The notes under the pieces were generated by a model. That model searched no databases and had not been told where the DNA came from. It saw only the letters and a list, made by a program, of their open reading frames with translations. A stretch of DNA of 64,000 nucleotides. It comes from Harmothoe impar (Eukaryota; Annelida; Polychaeta; Phyllodocida; Polynoidae). The stretch lies in NCBI GenBank assembly GCA_947462335.1, contig OX381708.1, positions 45,573,377 to 45,637,376 on the forward strand, given 5' to 3'. Position 1 is the first letter of the stretch, and every line of letters starts with the position of its first letter. Below are positions 34,101 to 42,536 of the stretch, one piece after another. The position numbers and the translations under genes are program-made.

Positions 34101-34570
34101 TCGTCCTTTCCCGGAGGCTTCTTCCCCACACCAGTGTGTTTGATAGCCTTAGTGCTAGCCTTAGTATCGGCCGACTTGGACCGATCTCGGGTAGCACCCT
34201 TCCCACCGCGCGTCCTCGGACGTGAAGTGTCGGAATCACTCCCACTCCCCATAGACAGTTTGCGAGCAACCGTCTTCTGGAGGTTTGGTGATATGCTGAG
34301 ACTGCATATCCAGGAGGGACGTGCAGTCCTCTCGGAAGGATCCGCCGCTACCTGGGTGTAGGCGAGTCCTTGCAGCACTCCGGAGTCCTCGCTGCCGTCC
34401 GGCGACGGGGACTTTCGGATCGGGGACACGGCCGGATCTACACGGAGATCCGCTAGTGTCTGGCTCAACTCATCACCACTAGGGCTCTGAGCATCCATTG
34501 CCTCCTCGGTGGCGGAGGCCACCTCGGAGTGTCCGGTGAGTTCGGATTGACGGAGCTGTTGCTCGGCCAT
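31160..34570 (-). CDS. Retrotransposon third ORF, non-Env, zinc-finger and coiled-coil protein
   Basis: 1,136 codons from ATG 34570 (an in-frame GTG lies 84 nt upstream; the ATG has A at -3 and G at +4). Unlike Env it has no signal peptide, membrane segment or furin-type site. Residues 122-252 are a Lys/Ala/Pro/Ser-rich, histone-H1-like tract. A charged, mostly helical-looking region follows to about 680. Two C2H2-like units come next: C703, C708, H730, H735 and C744, C755, H770, H775. Near 850-885 are basic clusters (RKVRRAQKRP, KKAK) fit for nuclear targeting. Residues 1017-1112 are a heptad-like coiled coil, and the last 20 are acidic (SDSEEEEEPAQPGSEDESDS). This composition suggests a nuclear DNA- or chromatin-binding protein, perhaps for targeting or regulation. 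I do not recognise a family. It may use the internal promoter upstream or a spliced LTR transcript. Confidence 0.9.
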   Translation of the reverse strand: MAEQQLRQSELTGHSEVASATEEAMDAQSPSGDELSQTLADLRVDPAVSPIRKSPSPDGSEDSGVLQGLAYTQVAADPSERTARPSWICSLSISPNLQKTVARKLSMGSGSDSDTSRPRTRGGKGATRDRSKSADTKASTKAIKHTGVGKKPPGKDEPKKPAPKKESTASTKKPGSKAATAAASKDPKTVDPKAPATKAPKGQKKADPKPGAKDQPGKGPTSDSTKTVKTPGPSKSNLPIPAKGKGSGKAVVTTAAPTPAVDVLSFSRGLDNSSAVAATAAAMAGTKGHGGARPKTVVPPEAPRTEEAMDTASAAHTVQVVQDVLSGITFNLPTPLEPRKEVPVRTELPPPKEVPVRVDTPPQSTEPALEPSNTMDISEEAGKLDQAAGGGPTGSGVQILAPHQHDAWEKEDADVPSLLRGAIIDQMSATEVRSFDLIQMRTFRGLDELSARFPAWFPDRLTAAMNDLSKQSETARLVAETEGRPELIAALEYDLQTAAEFKTVHSRREKRRHLTPAMKLARSMEQKTKESILDATLEDEMIQQNTAAARSADTSQMEKANRRDQYLRETIKVTSRKGGRSDEEVEAVLKGLDENTIPDDELQVLVRNALRANAASGFKYFKPMCVNDCVKDKRASHIPEEVGPDGLSDDEEWIKTDPLEKSVQLYHFELLDKVRNGSTKYHSPFQKAKLAWAMARWHPFSKCPFEPCLNVDETLETPRTWPSKVRYARHITRFHLRHYMGYDCLSVGTKQSKGCPNGGWFYTRADIIRHLAKQHGLALDVAAERIQTAHQEVYSHFPPVVGRNENLEVDFGTNERGKVRVFYKVNPDGNYNQVSEGELFDEFEEYQKRTSTRKVRRAQKRPSGSSEQADSKKAKTDERKSVMEKADPGYKGPAFTSHTTDWKKGPQGRPPRSVPEDPNSSTMGSFAEEFPENEMVPGDESQTLTQTGKTKAPAKKTPKPVQTPDLPPETAEEGRLVLRLKSPPSFPPADFTSYEAGQEAFGQWQDNFHRLLAGLSQEVAMLSLNTVHHLHQREVATQKAAATESVQEERENARTERCAAKTERKKQKLAVKNAEEKLDHERRRFRDCFAHEMHEWDGTRAQIELWLQELTLAEAASDSEEEEEPAQPGSEDESDS

Positions 34571-35155
34571 CCTCACTTCGGCAAAGTGTCTTTCGACGGG
34601 AGTTTTGACGGGGAAAACACTAGTTCCCCGTCTCCCTCTTTGTCTCAGACGCACCAGGAAAGAGTACTCACTGCTTACAACTCTTTTACTGACTTTTCTC
34701 CTCTTCTAGCCGTCCAAAACACCAACTTCCACGCTGCCGACCAACACCGCTATTGACCGGGGCGAGCCCAAAATCAATATGGCGTTCCCTCGCTTTTGTT
34801 TTTAAAACAAAGCGCATGCGCAGCGTCTCGCGTGATTGGACGCGATCCCGTTACCCGGTGTGACCCAATTACTGTTTAATCAGGTCACGACCTTTCCCGC
34901 CCGCAGCTCGGGCTCGGGGGATCACACTGCTACGTAGGCGGCTCACAAAAGTCAAAATATACTTCGAATAAAGAGCTCATCAGGAGTATTAGTGGATATT
35001 TATGGGAAATCGAAGATTACCCCACCGGATTATCCGTCCACCACCCTCGGGGAGCACTCTTACATTCTTTTCATCTTGACTCTGAGCGCCCCTGTTGGTA
35101 ACATACATATAACATATAGGACAACACAGGACACCACACTCGTTGTGTAAACAAG
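34571..35155 (-). promoter_or_regulatory. Candidate internal promoter for ORF3
   Basis: The pol-ORF3 gap is CpG-rich. In sense order it holds a CCAAT box (complement of ATTGG, 34835-34839), a perfect NRF1-type palindrome GCGCATGCGC (34812-34821), and a YY1-type site (AATATGGCG on the plus strand, 34776-34784), ending about 200 nt before the ORF3 ATG. NRF1, NF-Y and YY1 sites are typical of TATA-less animal promoters. A possible donor CA|GTGAGT lies near 34665 in the sense direction. Promoter activity is inferred. Confidence 0.5.
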
Positions 35156-38100
35156 CTAGGTTACAGCCCCTCTAGCCACCAGCCTTGGGCTTCGCCGAAC
35201 GGGTTTCCCGTCCACCTCTCGTAACCTGGCCGAAGGACACTCGTTGTTAACTAAAACTCCAGCCTTGATTTTAGTTTTCCGTGCCCTTCTTCCTTCGCCT
35301 GCCGAGACTTTCTTTTTCACGGTCTTCCGGAGCTTCTTTTGTACCACTCTCTTAGGGGTATCCACTGACACCCCTTCCAAAGGTACAAATTTAGCCTCCG
35401 AAGTTCCCTTCTCCACCTCCGTTTCCGGGGTGAGCTCCCTTCCAGCCCAAGCACGCAACCGAGCCACATGGCTCGTCCGGATGCGTCCTGCTTCGGACTG
35501 AATCAACACAGTCGTTTGACTGATACATTTAACCACAGTGTGTGGTCCATCCCAGTTATTCGCCAGCTTGACGTTGCAGAGCGGTTCGTGTAGGCGGATC
35601 ACTCTATCCCCCACTACGAATCGTCGCAACTTCAATCCGGTGTCGTAACCCACCTTCTGCCAATTCGCAGCTTTGAGCAAATGAGCCCTAACTGTTTCGT
35701 AGGCAAATTTGAACCTCTCTCGTAGAGATTCCACAAATAGCACCGTACATGGTGCTTCCGGACTGATCCCTACCACCCCGAATACCAAATCCGCCGGCAT
35801 GATCAAGTCCTCTCCGAACACCAAGAGGTTCGGTGTGCAATTTGTCGAAGTGTGGACCGTATTGTTATACGCATGCACCACAAATTCGCATTGATCATCC
35901 CAATCATCCATATGGGAGTTCACTAATGGCTTCAAAACCTGGATCAAGGTCCGATTGAACCGCTCCACCTGCCCGTCGGACTGTGGTCGGTACGGATTGG
36001 TCCGAGTTTTGCATATAGCCAACTGATGGCACATAGCTGTCCATAGTTTGGACTCAAATTCTCTCCCTTGATCGCTATGTAACATCAAAGGAGCCCCCAA
36101 ATGGAGGATCCACCCCTTCACCAATGCTTCCGCACAAGTAGCAGCGGTATGATCCTCGAGTGGGTACACTCGGGTGTATTTCGTATAGTAGTCCGAGACC
36201 ACCATCATACACGTATTACCTTTTGGAGTTGGTTTAACTCCACTGATAATGTCCACAGCTATTCGAGCAAATCTCACTCCGAATAGCTCTTGTTGCAGTG
36301 GCAATTTTCCTAATCCAGGACCAGGTTTGCCTAAACAACAGGCCGGACAGGTCTCGATCCACCTTAAAAGGTCGCCTGACATGCCGGGCCAGTAGTATCT
36401 CCGACTCAGCCTTTCCAACGAGCGTTTCTTTCCGAAATGCCCACTAGTGGAATGGCTGTGGCAGTAGTACAGGATGTCTTTCCTCATAGCAGCAGGGATT
36501 ACCATTTGTAACACCCTCCGCTTTCCGGGACAAGTCTTCCACCTGCACAACAACGAGTCTCGGACCTCCAGTTCGTGGAACTGAGCCAAGAAACGTCGCA
36601 TTTCACGGTTTTCCAGTGATATTTCGGGTCTCACTGGACAGACCCCAGTAGGGACAAGCTCCCTCAGTCGTGCTATGGTAGGATCGGCCATCTGGTACGT
36701 CCTTATAGTGTCGGTGGACCAATCCAACAGGTTTTGCAACAACCCATCATAAGGCAAACGCACACTCGCTACCACAGCATTGTGAACCCCACACTCCGGA
36801 CGCACACAACGGCGTACCGGACGTCTACTCAGACAGTCAGCATTAATATGCTTCGTGCCTGCTCGGTGCTGGATATGAGAGTTTTCCAGTCCAAACTCGC
36901 TGAGGTGATTCAACCACCGACCAATCATTCCCTCGGCGTCCTTAAAATTAAGGAGCCACCTCAAGGCCGAATGATCGGTACGGAGTGTGAAATTTCCTCC
37001 ATATAAGAAGTGCCGAAACTTCTTCGTGTACACCACTACTGCGAGCAGCTCTCGCTTGGTAGTACAATAATTTCTCTGTGCCTTGTACATACTGTTACTA
37101 GCGAACGCCAGCGGGACCTCTACTCCGTCCTGGATTTGGGACAATGCGGCCCCGATGCTCTCATTGCTCGCATCAGTGTCAAGGATGAAATGCCCCTTCT
37201 CCGTAGGGTATCTCAGCACCGGGGTGGTTCGGAACAACGCCTTAATCTCTTTGAAGGCTTCATTCTGTTCCATCCCCCATGGGAAGGGTTCTTTTTTTCT
37301 CCCCGGAGTCCAATGGCTCAACCGTTGTAATGGCTGAGACACCCTAGAGAATCCGGGGATGAAGTCCCTGTAATAGGAACAGAACCCTAAAAAGGATCTG
37401 ATATCCTTTGGTCCTTTTGGAACTTCCCAAGTCTCCACAGTCTCCAACTTAGCCGGATCAGCCTGCACACCTTCGGTGGAGATGATCCGGCCCAAATAGA
37501 CCATGGACTTCCGAAAAAGTTCACATTTCTTCGGCTTTAATGTCAAGCCATTGGACCGAATTCGTTCCAAAACCTCTCCGAGGTTCAACGCACACTCTTC
37601 AAAAGTCTTGCCAAAGACAATGACATCATCCAAGTATACCAAACATTTGCGCCACAACAGATCACTCAGAAGAGTTTCCATCATAGCCTCAAAAGTGGCC
37701 GGGGCGTTGCACAACCCGAAGGGCATCAGCTCAAACTGATACAGTCCAATGTGACTTGTAAAAGCCGTTTTCTCCTTATCCTCCTCCTTCATCCCGATCT
37801 GCCAATATCCGGACTGCAAATCAAGGGTGCAGAACCATTGGTTCCCACCCAAAGAGTCCAGAGTCTCATCAATCCGGGGGAGAGGATATGCATTTTTCTT
37901 GGTTACCCCATTCAGGCGCCTATAGTCGATACAAAATCGGATAGACCCGTCCTTCTTAGTAACCATCTGGACCGGGCTGGACCAGGGGCTAGTGCTAGGC
38001 ACGATCACCTTCTGTTCCAACATGGTCTTCACTTGTTCCTCTACCACCGCTTTCTTACCCAAAGGCAAGCGTCGGTAAGGCATCTTGAAAGGCTGTGCAT

Positions 38101-39388
38101 CACCCGTATTGATAGAATGCAACACTTTGTCGGTTCGGCCCAAAGGCTCCCCCTCCACCTGCCATGCATCCTGATACTTCACTACCAGCCTCCTTAGGGA
38201 ATCGAGATCCCTCCGATCCGTCAAATCCGTTTCGGAGATCATTTTCTCAAGTCCCTCACTCAGAACGGTCGGAGAAGGGTCACCCTTCATGCTCACCTGT
38301 CCAGCAGGCATCACTGCCTCACTGGTGAACACCTTCCCCAGTATTGTATCTTTCCTTAGATACTTCGGTTCCAACCCGGGGTTAGAAACCGGCACTACGG
38401 TCCAAGCACCATCACCCACTAGGGTGTCCATGCCCGTCAAACCGATACTACCCAACATGGCCACATCCGGCTCCACAACTGCCTCTTCCTCTCTCCTAAG
38501 CCCCTTGCTTCGGACCAGCACGTCACACGTCTGTCCGGGAGGAATCTTTACAGTTTGGACCACCGTTGCCACTGTCGACACTTGTCGGAGCACACATTGC
38601 TCTACCGCACGGTACGGGTGCTCTATCAGGAGTACCCCTGTACCCGGATTCAGGACCGCGTCATACAACGCCGAAAAATCCAATCCGAGTATACCGTCGT
38701 CTGCAATATCCGCAATGGTGGGAGAAGCCACATACTCCTTCCCTCCAATTCGGAGCGGTATGAACGCGCGCCCATACGTCTGCATACTTGACCCATCGGC
38801 CGAACAGGCGTTTACCCTCGTTTTGAAGTTATCACGACTATCCGGCATAAGAGCATAGAAGTTAGAGGAGATAAAGGAGTGGCTAGCTCCCGTATCTACT
38901 AAAAATTCGCCCGCTCTACCGGCCACAGTAACAGACACATACCACCGCCTCCCCCCCAGCGGAGACGGGTTTACAGTAAAGCGTTTAAAATCCTTCGGAG
39001 CAGCCAAATCAAGGCCATGTTTCTTCAAATGGTCGAAACATGGATGATCCGGGGAAAGCTGGGTACTCCCTACCCACACGGTGTCTGTGACAGCCGCAAC
39101 TTCCTCATTCCGATCCGTAATGGGCCTCCCTGCCTCATTGCCGGGCAACTGTTGGACTGGAATGTTAACCAGGCCGGCATCCGAGCCCCTCAAGCTCGAA
39201 GCCACCCCTGATTCCCTTCCTGCCTTCGGAATTTCACTAGGCTCTACCTCTCTGGTATGTTGGCGTACATCATATGCAGGGGTCGTCCGCTCGCCTTCTC
39301 GGACCACCCCCTCTAGTTTCCCTCCTTCCCGGGAACTTTCGGAGTCGGAGCCGTACACTCCGCAGCAAAGTGACCGATCTCCAGGCAC
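35156..39388 (-). CDS. pol: Retrotransposon pol polyprotein (PR-RT-RNaseH-IN)
   Basis: The frame is open from 39388 (1,410 codons, numbered from there), but a TAG lies immediately upstream and there is no ATG, so pol is entered by -1 frameshifting at 39316-39322. Aspartic protease: DTGAS at 165-169 with a later ILGLD at 233-237. Reverse transcriptase: LDLQSGYWQ 522-530 and the YLDD box 585-588. RNase H: TDAS 738-741, E780, TDHSAL 804-809, HINADCLSR 847-855. Integrase: zinc-binding H979, H984, C1014, C1017; catalytic D1046, D1106 and E1142, with the DD35E spacing of the family. A GPY/F-like module follows (WDGPHTV near 1279), then a basic tail; no chromodomain is visible. Every catalytic residue is present with no stops or frameshifts. 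The enzymes process the polyprotein, copy the RNA and integrate the cDNA. Confidence 0.97.
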   Translation of the reverse strand: MPGDRSLCCGVYGSDSESSREGGKLEGVVREGERTTPAYDVRQHTREVEPSEIPKAGRESGVASSLRGSDAGLVNIPVQQLPGNEAGRPITDRNEEVAAVTDTVWVGSTQLSPDHPCFDHLKKHGLDLAAPKDFKRFTVNPSPLGGRRWYVSVTVAGRAGEFLVDTGASHSFISSNFYALMPDSRDNFKTRVNACSADGSSMQTYGRAFIPLRIGGKEYVASPTIADIADDGILGLDFSALYDAVLNPGTGVLLIEHPYRAVEQCVLRQVSTVATVVQTVKIPPGQTCDVLVRSKGLRREEEAVVEPDVAMLGSIGLTGMDTLVGDGAWTVVPVSNPGLEPKYLRKDTILGKVFTSEAVMPAGQVSMKGDPSPTVLSEGLEKMISETDLTDRRDLDSLRRLVVKYQDAWQVEGEPLGRTDKVLHSINTGDAQPFKMPYRRLPLGKKAVVEEQVKTMLEQKVIVPSTSPWSSPVQMVTKKDGSIRFCIDYRRLNGVTKKNAYPLPRIDETLDSLGGNQWFCTLDLQSGYWQIGMKEEDKEKTAFTSHIGLYQFELMPFGLCNAPATFEAMMETLLSDLLWRKCLVYLDDVIVFGKTFEECALNLGEVLERIRSNGLTLKPKKCELFRKSMVYLGRIISTEGVQADPAKLETVETWEVPKGPKDIRSFLGFCSYYRDFIPGFSRVSQPLQRLSHWTPGRKKEPFPWGMEQNEAFKEIKALFRTTPVLRYPTEKGHFILDTDASNESIGAALSQIQDGVEVPLAFASNSMYKAQRNYCTTKRELLAVVVYTKKFRHFLYGGNFTLRTDHSALRWLLNFKDAEGMIGRWLNHLSEFGLENSHIQHRAGTKHINADCLSRRPVRRCVRPECGVHNAVVASVRLPYDGLLQNLLDWSTDTIRTYQMADPTIARLRELVPTGVCPVRPEISLENREMRRFLAQFHELEVRDSLLCRWKTCPGKRRVLQMVIPAAMRKDILYYCHSHSTSGHFGKKRSLERLSRRYYWPGMSGDLLRWIETCPACCLGKPGPGLGKLPLQQELFGVRFARIAVDIISGVKPTPKGNTCMMVVSDYYTKYTRVYPLEDHTAATCAEALVKGWILHLGAPLMLHSDQGREFESKLWTAMCHQLAICKTRTNPYRPQSDGQVERFNRTLIQVLKPLVNSHMDDWDDQCEFVVHAYNNTVHTSTNCTPNLLVFGEDLIMPADLVFGVVGISPEAPCTVLFVESLRERFKFAYETVRAHLLKAANWQKVGYDTGLKLRRFVVGDRVIRLHEPLCNVKLANNWDGPHTVVKCISQTTVLIQSEAGRIRTSHVARLRAWAGRELTPETEVEKGTSEAKFVPLEGVSVDTPKRVVQKKLRKTVKKKVSAGEGRRARKTKIKAGVLVNNECPSARLREVDGKPVRRSPRLVARGAVT
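39279..39310 (-). promoter_or_regulatory. Frameshift-stimulating hairpin
   Basis: In sense RNA an 11-position stem (GGGGTGGTCCG with CGGACGACCCC, one G-G mismatch) encloses a 10-nt loop. It starts 5 nt after the slippery heptamer, within the usual 5-9 nt range. Confidence 0.85.
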
Positions 39389-41886
39389 CTATAGCACTTG
39401 GCGGTCCGCCGATTGATCTTCCTCCGGTTAGGCTGTGTAGCCCCCTGAATGGAAGTCGTCATCTTCTCAAACAGCGATGTGAAAAACGCTGCGTCCATTA
39501 TCGGAGCTTTTGGGTCCGATGATTCCTTCTTTGGAGGAGGGTTTCCACCCCCTTCCGGCTTCCTATTTTTCCACGGCGTTTTAGAGGAATTCCCATTCCT
39601 CTTAAACTGAGCTGCAGAAGCTATCGCTCCCTCTTCCTCACTGCCCGAACCATCAGACTGCTCCGGAGAACACTCTATAATGGCCGAGGCCCGGGTGGGC
39701 ACCCGGTCCCCTAACAGTGACTTCTTGAGAGCATGTATGTCGATGGCCTTAAAAAGGTCATCTAATGACGTATCTGCTCTCCAGGTATCATACACCACAT
39801 GTTGTATTTCTGGGTCCCTCAGTCCAGCAACAAACTGAGAGAACAATTCCTTAGAGAATAAGGCATCATGGATTCCTGAAGCTGGATGTACCTTCTTCAG
39901 GAGTCTCATCAGTGCAAGTCCGAAAACCCTCGGGGCCTCGTGCTTGCCTTGCACTCGCTTCTTAAAAGCGACCATCGGGTCAATCCGAGCGGAGTCTCCG
40001 TATAGGATAGTTCCGATCTCTACCAGTTGTTTGAAAGTGCCGCGGGGTCCGCATTCATCTTTCCACTGCTCCACGGCCATCAGGCCATCTCCCAAGCGCA
40101 ACCCCTTACAGACATACGGAATTGCATCCTGTTGATCCCACCCACTGAGGTTGATGTCCTCAACGGTGGCTCCCAACCACTCTTCCCAAGAGTTTTTCTG
40201 CCAGTAGGGAAAAGGCTCGCTAGCAATGCGTCTAGCAGCGTTGGATGACCCCCTAATTTTAGAGGTTATCGCCAGGCATTTAGAAATGGAAGCCGAGGCG
40301 TCCTTTTCTGTACCCACGTTGTGCAATCCGATCCCAGCTATTGCTGGGTTTGTATCGTACAACTCTTGCAATTCTGTACTCAGAATTGTTCTCCTTGGAG
40401 CCCTCCTCGGACTCTTTGCGCCCGGAGTCGTCCCCGGAGTAGCGCCTCTGGTAGGCACGTTATTCTGCCTCTCCAGATAGGTCTGGTAGGTACCATACGA
40501 CACCAAATCCTTAGTGGGGTCCACACCTTGACTGAACCACCAATTTTTCTCCTGGTCAGTCATATACTGACACTGCTGGGCCAGAGCAAGCAATCGCTGA
40601 TGCGCCGCCTTCTCTTTCTCCAGTTCCTTGGCCTGTCTCTCAGCCTCCTCCTCTTGCTGTGCCTCCGCCAATTTAGCTTTCGCAGCTTCACCGGCCGCTC
40701 GGAGCCCTTCTTGTCGAGCTCTCAAAACCGCCGCCTCCTGCTCTGCTAATTCCTCAGCGAGGGCTGCATTTTCCTTCATGCGTTCCTGTTGCTGCTCAAG
40801 AGCAGCCTGCTGCTTGCGATACACATCTCGCCTCTCCAATTCCAAGTTTTTCTGTTCATTGAACAGTATGTTTGCTTGGCATTCTCGCCATTGCGACAAA
40901 CTCGAGGGAGTTAAGTTGGTCTTGGCCGCCTTATCTTGTTCGGATGCTTTCTTCAAGCGTTCCGAATCCAGTTGCTGCTCATCCAGTTTCAACTGAGAAC
41001 GTGGACTCCGCACCAACTCCGATAATGACCTTCCCCTGCCCGCCGTGTTTACACCTGTCGGAGCCGAAAAGACCTGCTTCGGAATTGGACGGATACCACT
41101 GATACCCACCCTAGGTGAGTAATCACTCGCCCTACCTCTACCCCTTGCTCGGCCAACCTTTAGTGGTCGTCCTGGCGTTGAAGTAGACCAGGCACCTTCT
41201 ACAGTCATCCCACGTCCCATAGGAAGATTTGGGGTGTCTGTAAAACTCCTGTAATGAGGACCTTTCGGACTGTCATTATCAGCGGAAGCGTACGAGGTAC
41301 TGCTATCCTGTATACTCTCCCTGGTCTCTGACAAAAATTTCTCCAAAGAAGTACTTTTTGCCTTCAGAATGTCACATTCTGACAGTAGACTTCGGCGAGC
41401 CTCCCGTAAGTCTTCAGTGTCCCGAACAAGTTCTGATCGGGTCTCCTCTGCTTCATGGATGACGGCATCTCGGGCCGCACAAATCTGATTCAGATCAGTG
41501 TTTGCCTGAACAAAGTCGGAACGGAGTCCCTGTAGATCAGCCTGTTTCTGATCGAACTCCACTCGAACCCTGCTAAGGGATTGCACCAGCTTCTCGTTCT
41601 CCTCAAACAAAGTTGAAAGCCTTGCGTCTTTCTCCTTGATTTTGGAAGCTCTATGTGTGACTGCACCTTCCAATGCAATCAGACTGCTTTTCCATTCATT
41701 CGACTGTTTCTGAATGGTCAACAACTCCATTTGGGCCATTTGCACACGCTCCTGTATTCTGGCCTCTCTCATGTCGTCGAAACGACGTTCCTCCAAGATG
41801 GTAGCCCTCCGTGGATTCGGAGCGGCTGATCTTGACCCACCAACGTTGAACATTGACAGGCTCATTTCATCTAATGAGCAATTCAT
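39313..41886 (-). CDS. gag: Retrotransposon gag polyprotein
   Basis: 857 codons from the first in-frame ATG (41886); the frame is open upstream to a TAG at 42046-42048 but has no earlier ATG. Residues 32-192 and 332-442 are charged, coiled-coil-like segments, the second strongly Gln/Glu/Ala-rich. They flank a basic, Gly/Arg-containing linker. Residues about 557-727 resemble the retrotransposon capsid region (WEEWL, VEQWKDEC, FVAGLRDPEIQ). Near the C-terminus is one CCHC zinc knuckle: C831, C834, H839, C844, in CYRCLEIGHFAAEC. Gag forms the cytoplasmic particle that packages element RNA. At 857 residues it is larger than most Ty3/gypsy Gag proteins, mainly because of the long coiled-coil N-terminal half. 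It ends at the frameshift site. Confidence 0.93.
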   Translation of the reverse strand: MNCSLDEMSLSMFNVGGSRSAAPNPRRATILEERRFDDMREARIQERVQMAQMELLTIQKQSNEWKSSLIALEGAVTHRASKIKEKDARLSTLFEENEKLVQSLSRVRVEFDQKQADLQGLRSDFVQANTDLNQICAARDAVIHEAEETRSELVRDTEDLREARRSLLSECDILKAKSTSLEKFLSETRESIQDSSTSYASADNDSPKGPHYRSFTDTPNLPMGRGMTVEGAWSTSTPGRPLKVGRARGRGRASDYSPRVGISGIRPIPKQVFSAPTGVNTAGRGRSLSELVRSPRSQLKLDEQQLDSERLKKASEQDKAAKTNLTPSSLSQWRECQANILFNEQKNLELERRDVYRKQQAALEQQQERMKENAALAEELAEQEAAVLRARQEGLRAAGEAAKAKLAEAQQEEEAERQAKELEKEKAAHQRLLALAQQCQYMTDQEKNWWFSQGVDPTKDLVSYGTYQTYLERQNNVPTRGATPGTTPGAKSPRRAPRRTILSTELQELYDTNPAIAGIGLHNVGTEKDASASISKCLAITSKIRGSSNAARRIASEPFPYWQKNSWEEWLGATVEDINLSGWDQQDAIPYVCKGLRLGDGLMAVEQWKDECGPRGTFKQLVEIGTILYGDSARIDPMVAFKKRVQGKHEAPRVFGLALMRLLKKVHPASGIHDALFSKELFSQFVAGLRDPEIQHVVYDTWRADTSLDDLFKAIDIHALKKSLLGDRVPTRASAIIECSPEQSDGSGSEEEGAIASAAQFKRNGNSSKTPWKNRKPEGGGNPPPKKESSDPKAPIMDAAFFTSLFEKMTTSIQGATQPNRRKINRRTAKCYRCLEIGHFAAECTAPTPKVPGKEGN
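39316..39322 (-). promoter_or_regulatory. -1 ribosomal frameshift slippery site GGGAAAC
   Basis: Sense G GGA AAC in the gag frame fits the X XXY YYZ rule and is directly followed by the gag stop TAG (39313-39315). Slipping back one base joins gag to the pol frame just before the stop. Confidence 0.9.
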
Positions 41887-42082
41887 TATTTCGGGACCTT
41901 TGTATCCCAAAAATGCGCTTGTCCTGGATGGAACATTCGCACTCCTGCGGGTATCTGCCTCCTTGACGGCATCTAACCCCTCCGGTGATAAGGCTGACGC
42001 CTCATCGGGAGACCTCGCTGCTCCGTCCAGAGCAGGAGGTCTGCGCTACTGCACAGGCTAACCTGCGTTTCACTCAGAACTG

Positions 42083-42094
42083 GTCACGGCACCA
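42083..42094 (-). promoter_or_regulatory. Primer binding site, tRNA-His type
   Basis: The sense sequence TGGTGCCGTGAC begins one base after the 5' LTR. It is complementary to the 3' end (GTCACGGCACCA) of typical animal tRNA-His, so that tRNA would prime minus-strand synthesis. Confidence 0.85.
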
Positions 42095-42095
42095 G

Positions 42096-42532
42096 TGTAA
42101 TAAACGATACTTTGTCTCTTTATGATATTGGTAGAGTATCAATTAAAGAACAAAGTCGACACAGTTCGGATCAAGTGTTACAGGTTGCAAATCGGGTTTA
42201 TTCAGAAAACCTAGACAAGCAGTATCTATGTGTGCGAACTCCCTATAGAGTTCGGAACGGGTCAGTAGGCTAATCAGCCGTATGGATCACAGGGTCTCCT
42301 TGCCAGCGTGGCTCAGAGTAACCGACGAGTACCGTCAGATGCTGGGTATATATAGGCAGCCAGCCTGCGCGCGCACACGCAGACCGGAAGCCTATAGCGA
42401 CCTCTGTCCATACCCCAAGCCCGGGGTAGGTGCTGCCACCTACCGTCGGACTGAAGGGTTCGGACTGAGCTCGCAACACAACATCCAACAGCACTCGTCA
42501 TATAACATACCCGTATAACCCTAGCCCCTACA
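42096..42532 (-). repeat. 5' LTR of the retrotransposon
   Basis: Same 437 bp as the 3' LTR with no difference seen. The sense TATA box is at 42347-42354 and AATAAA at 42197-42202, giving promoter and polyadenylation signals in the expected order. Confidence 0.97.
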
Positions 42533-42536
42533 CCTG
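42533..42536. repeat. Target-site duplication CCTG (right)
   Basis: Direct repeat of 29837-29840 flanking the element. Confidence 0.85.

Larger units (their letters stand above)
29841..42532 (-). mobile_element. Intact Ty3/gypsy-type LTR retrotransposon with a third ORF
   Basis: A 12,692-bp element in minus orientation: 5' LTR 42096-42532, primer binding site, gag, -1 frameshift site, pol (protease, reverse transcriptase, RNase H, integrase), a 0.5-kb gap with promoter-like motifs, a 1.1-kb-codon third ORF, 882 bp of non-coding sequence, polypurine tract, and 3' LTR 29841-30277. Integrase follows RNase H, the Ty3/gypsy order. The LTRs appear identical over 437 bp and all three ORFs are uninterrupted, so insertion was recent and the element may still be active. 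Its G+C content is higher than the flanks. A TTCGGA-rich dialect is shared by LTRs and all three ORFs, arguing that the third ORF is a long-standing part of the element. Confidence 0.97.

Noticed and set aside
31190..34361. Plus-strand ORFs up to 208 codons opposite ORF3
   Set aside because: Antisense shadows of a GC-rich coding frame; no domain and no independent signals.
31160..34570. ORF3 as an envelope gene
   Set aside because: No signal peptide, transmembrane helix, fusion peptide or cleavage site; the composition is nuclear-protein-like.
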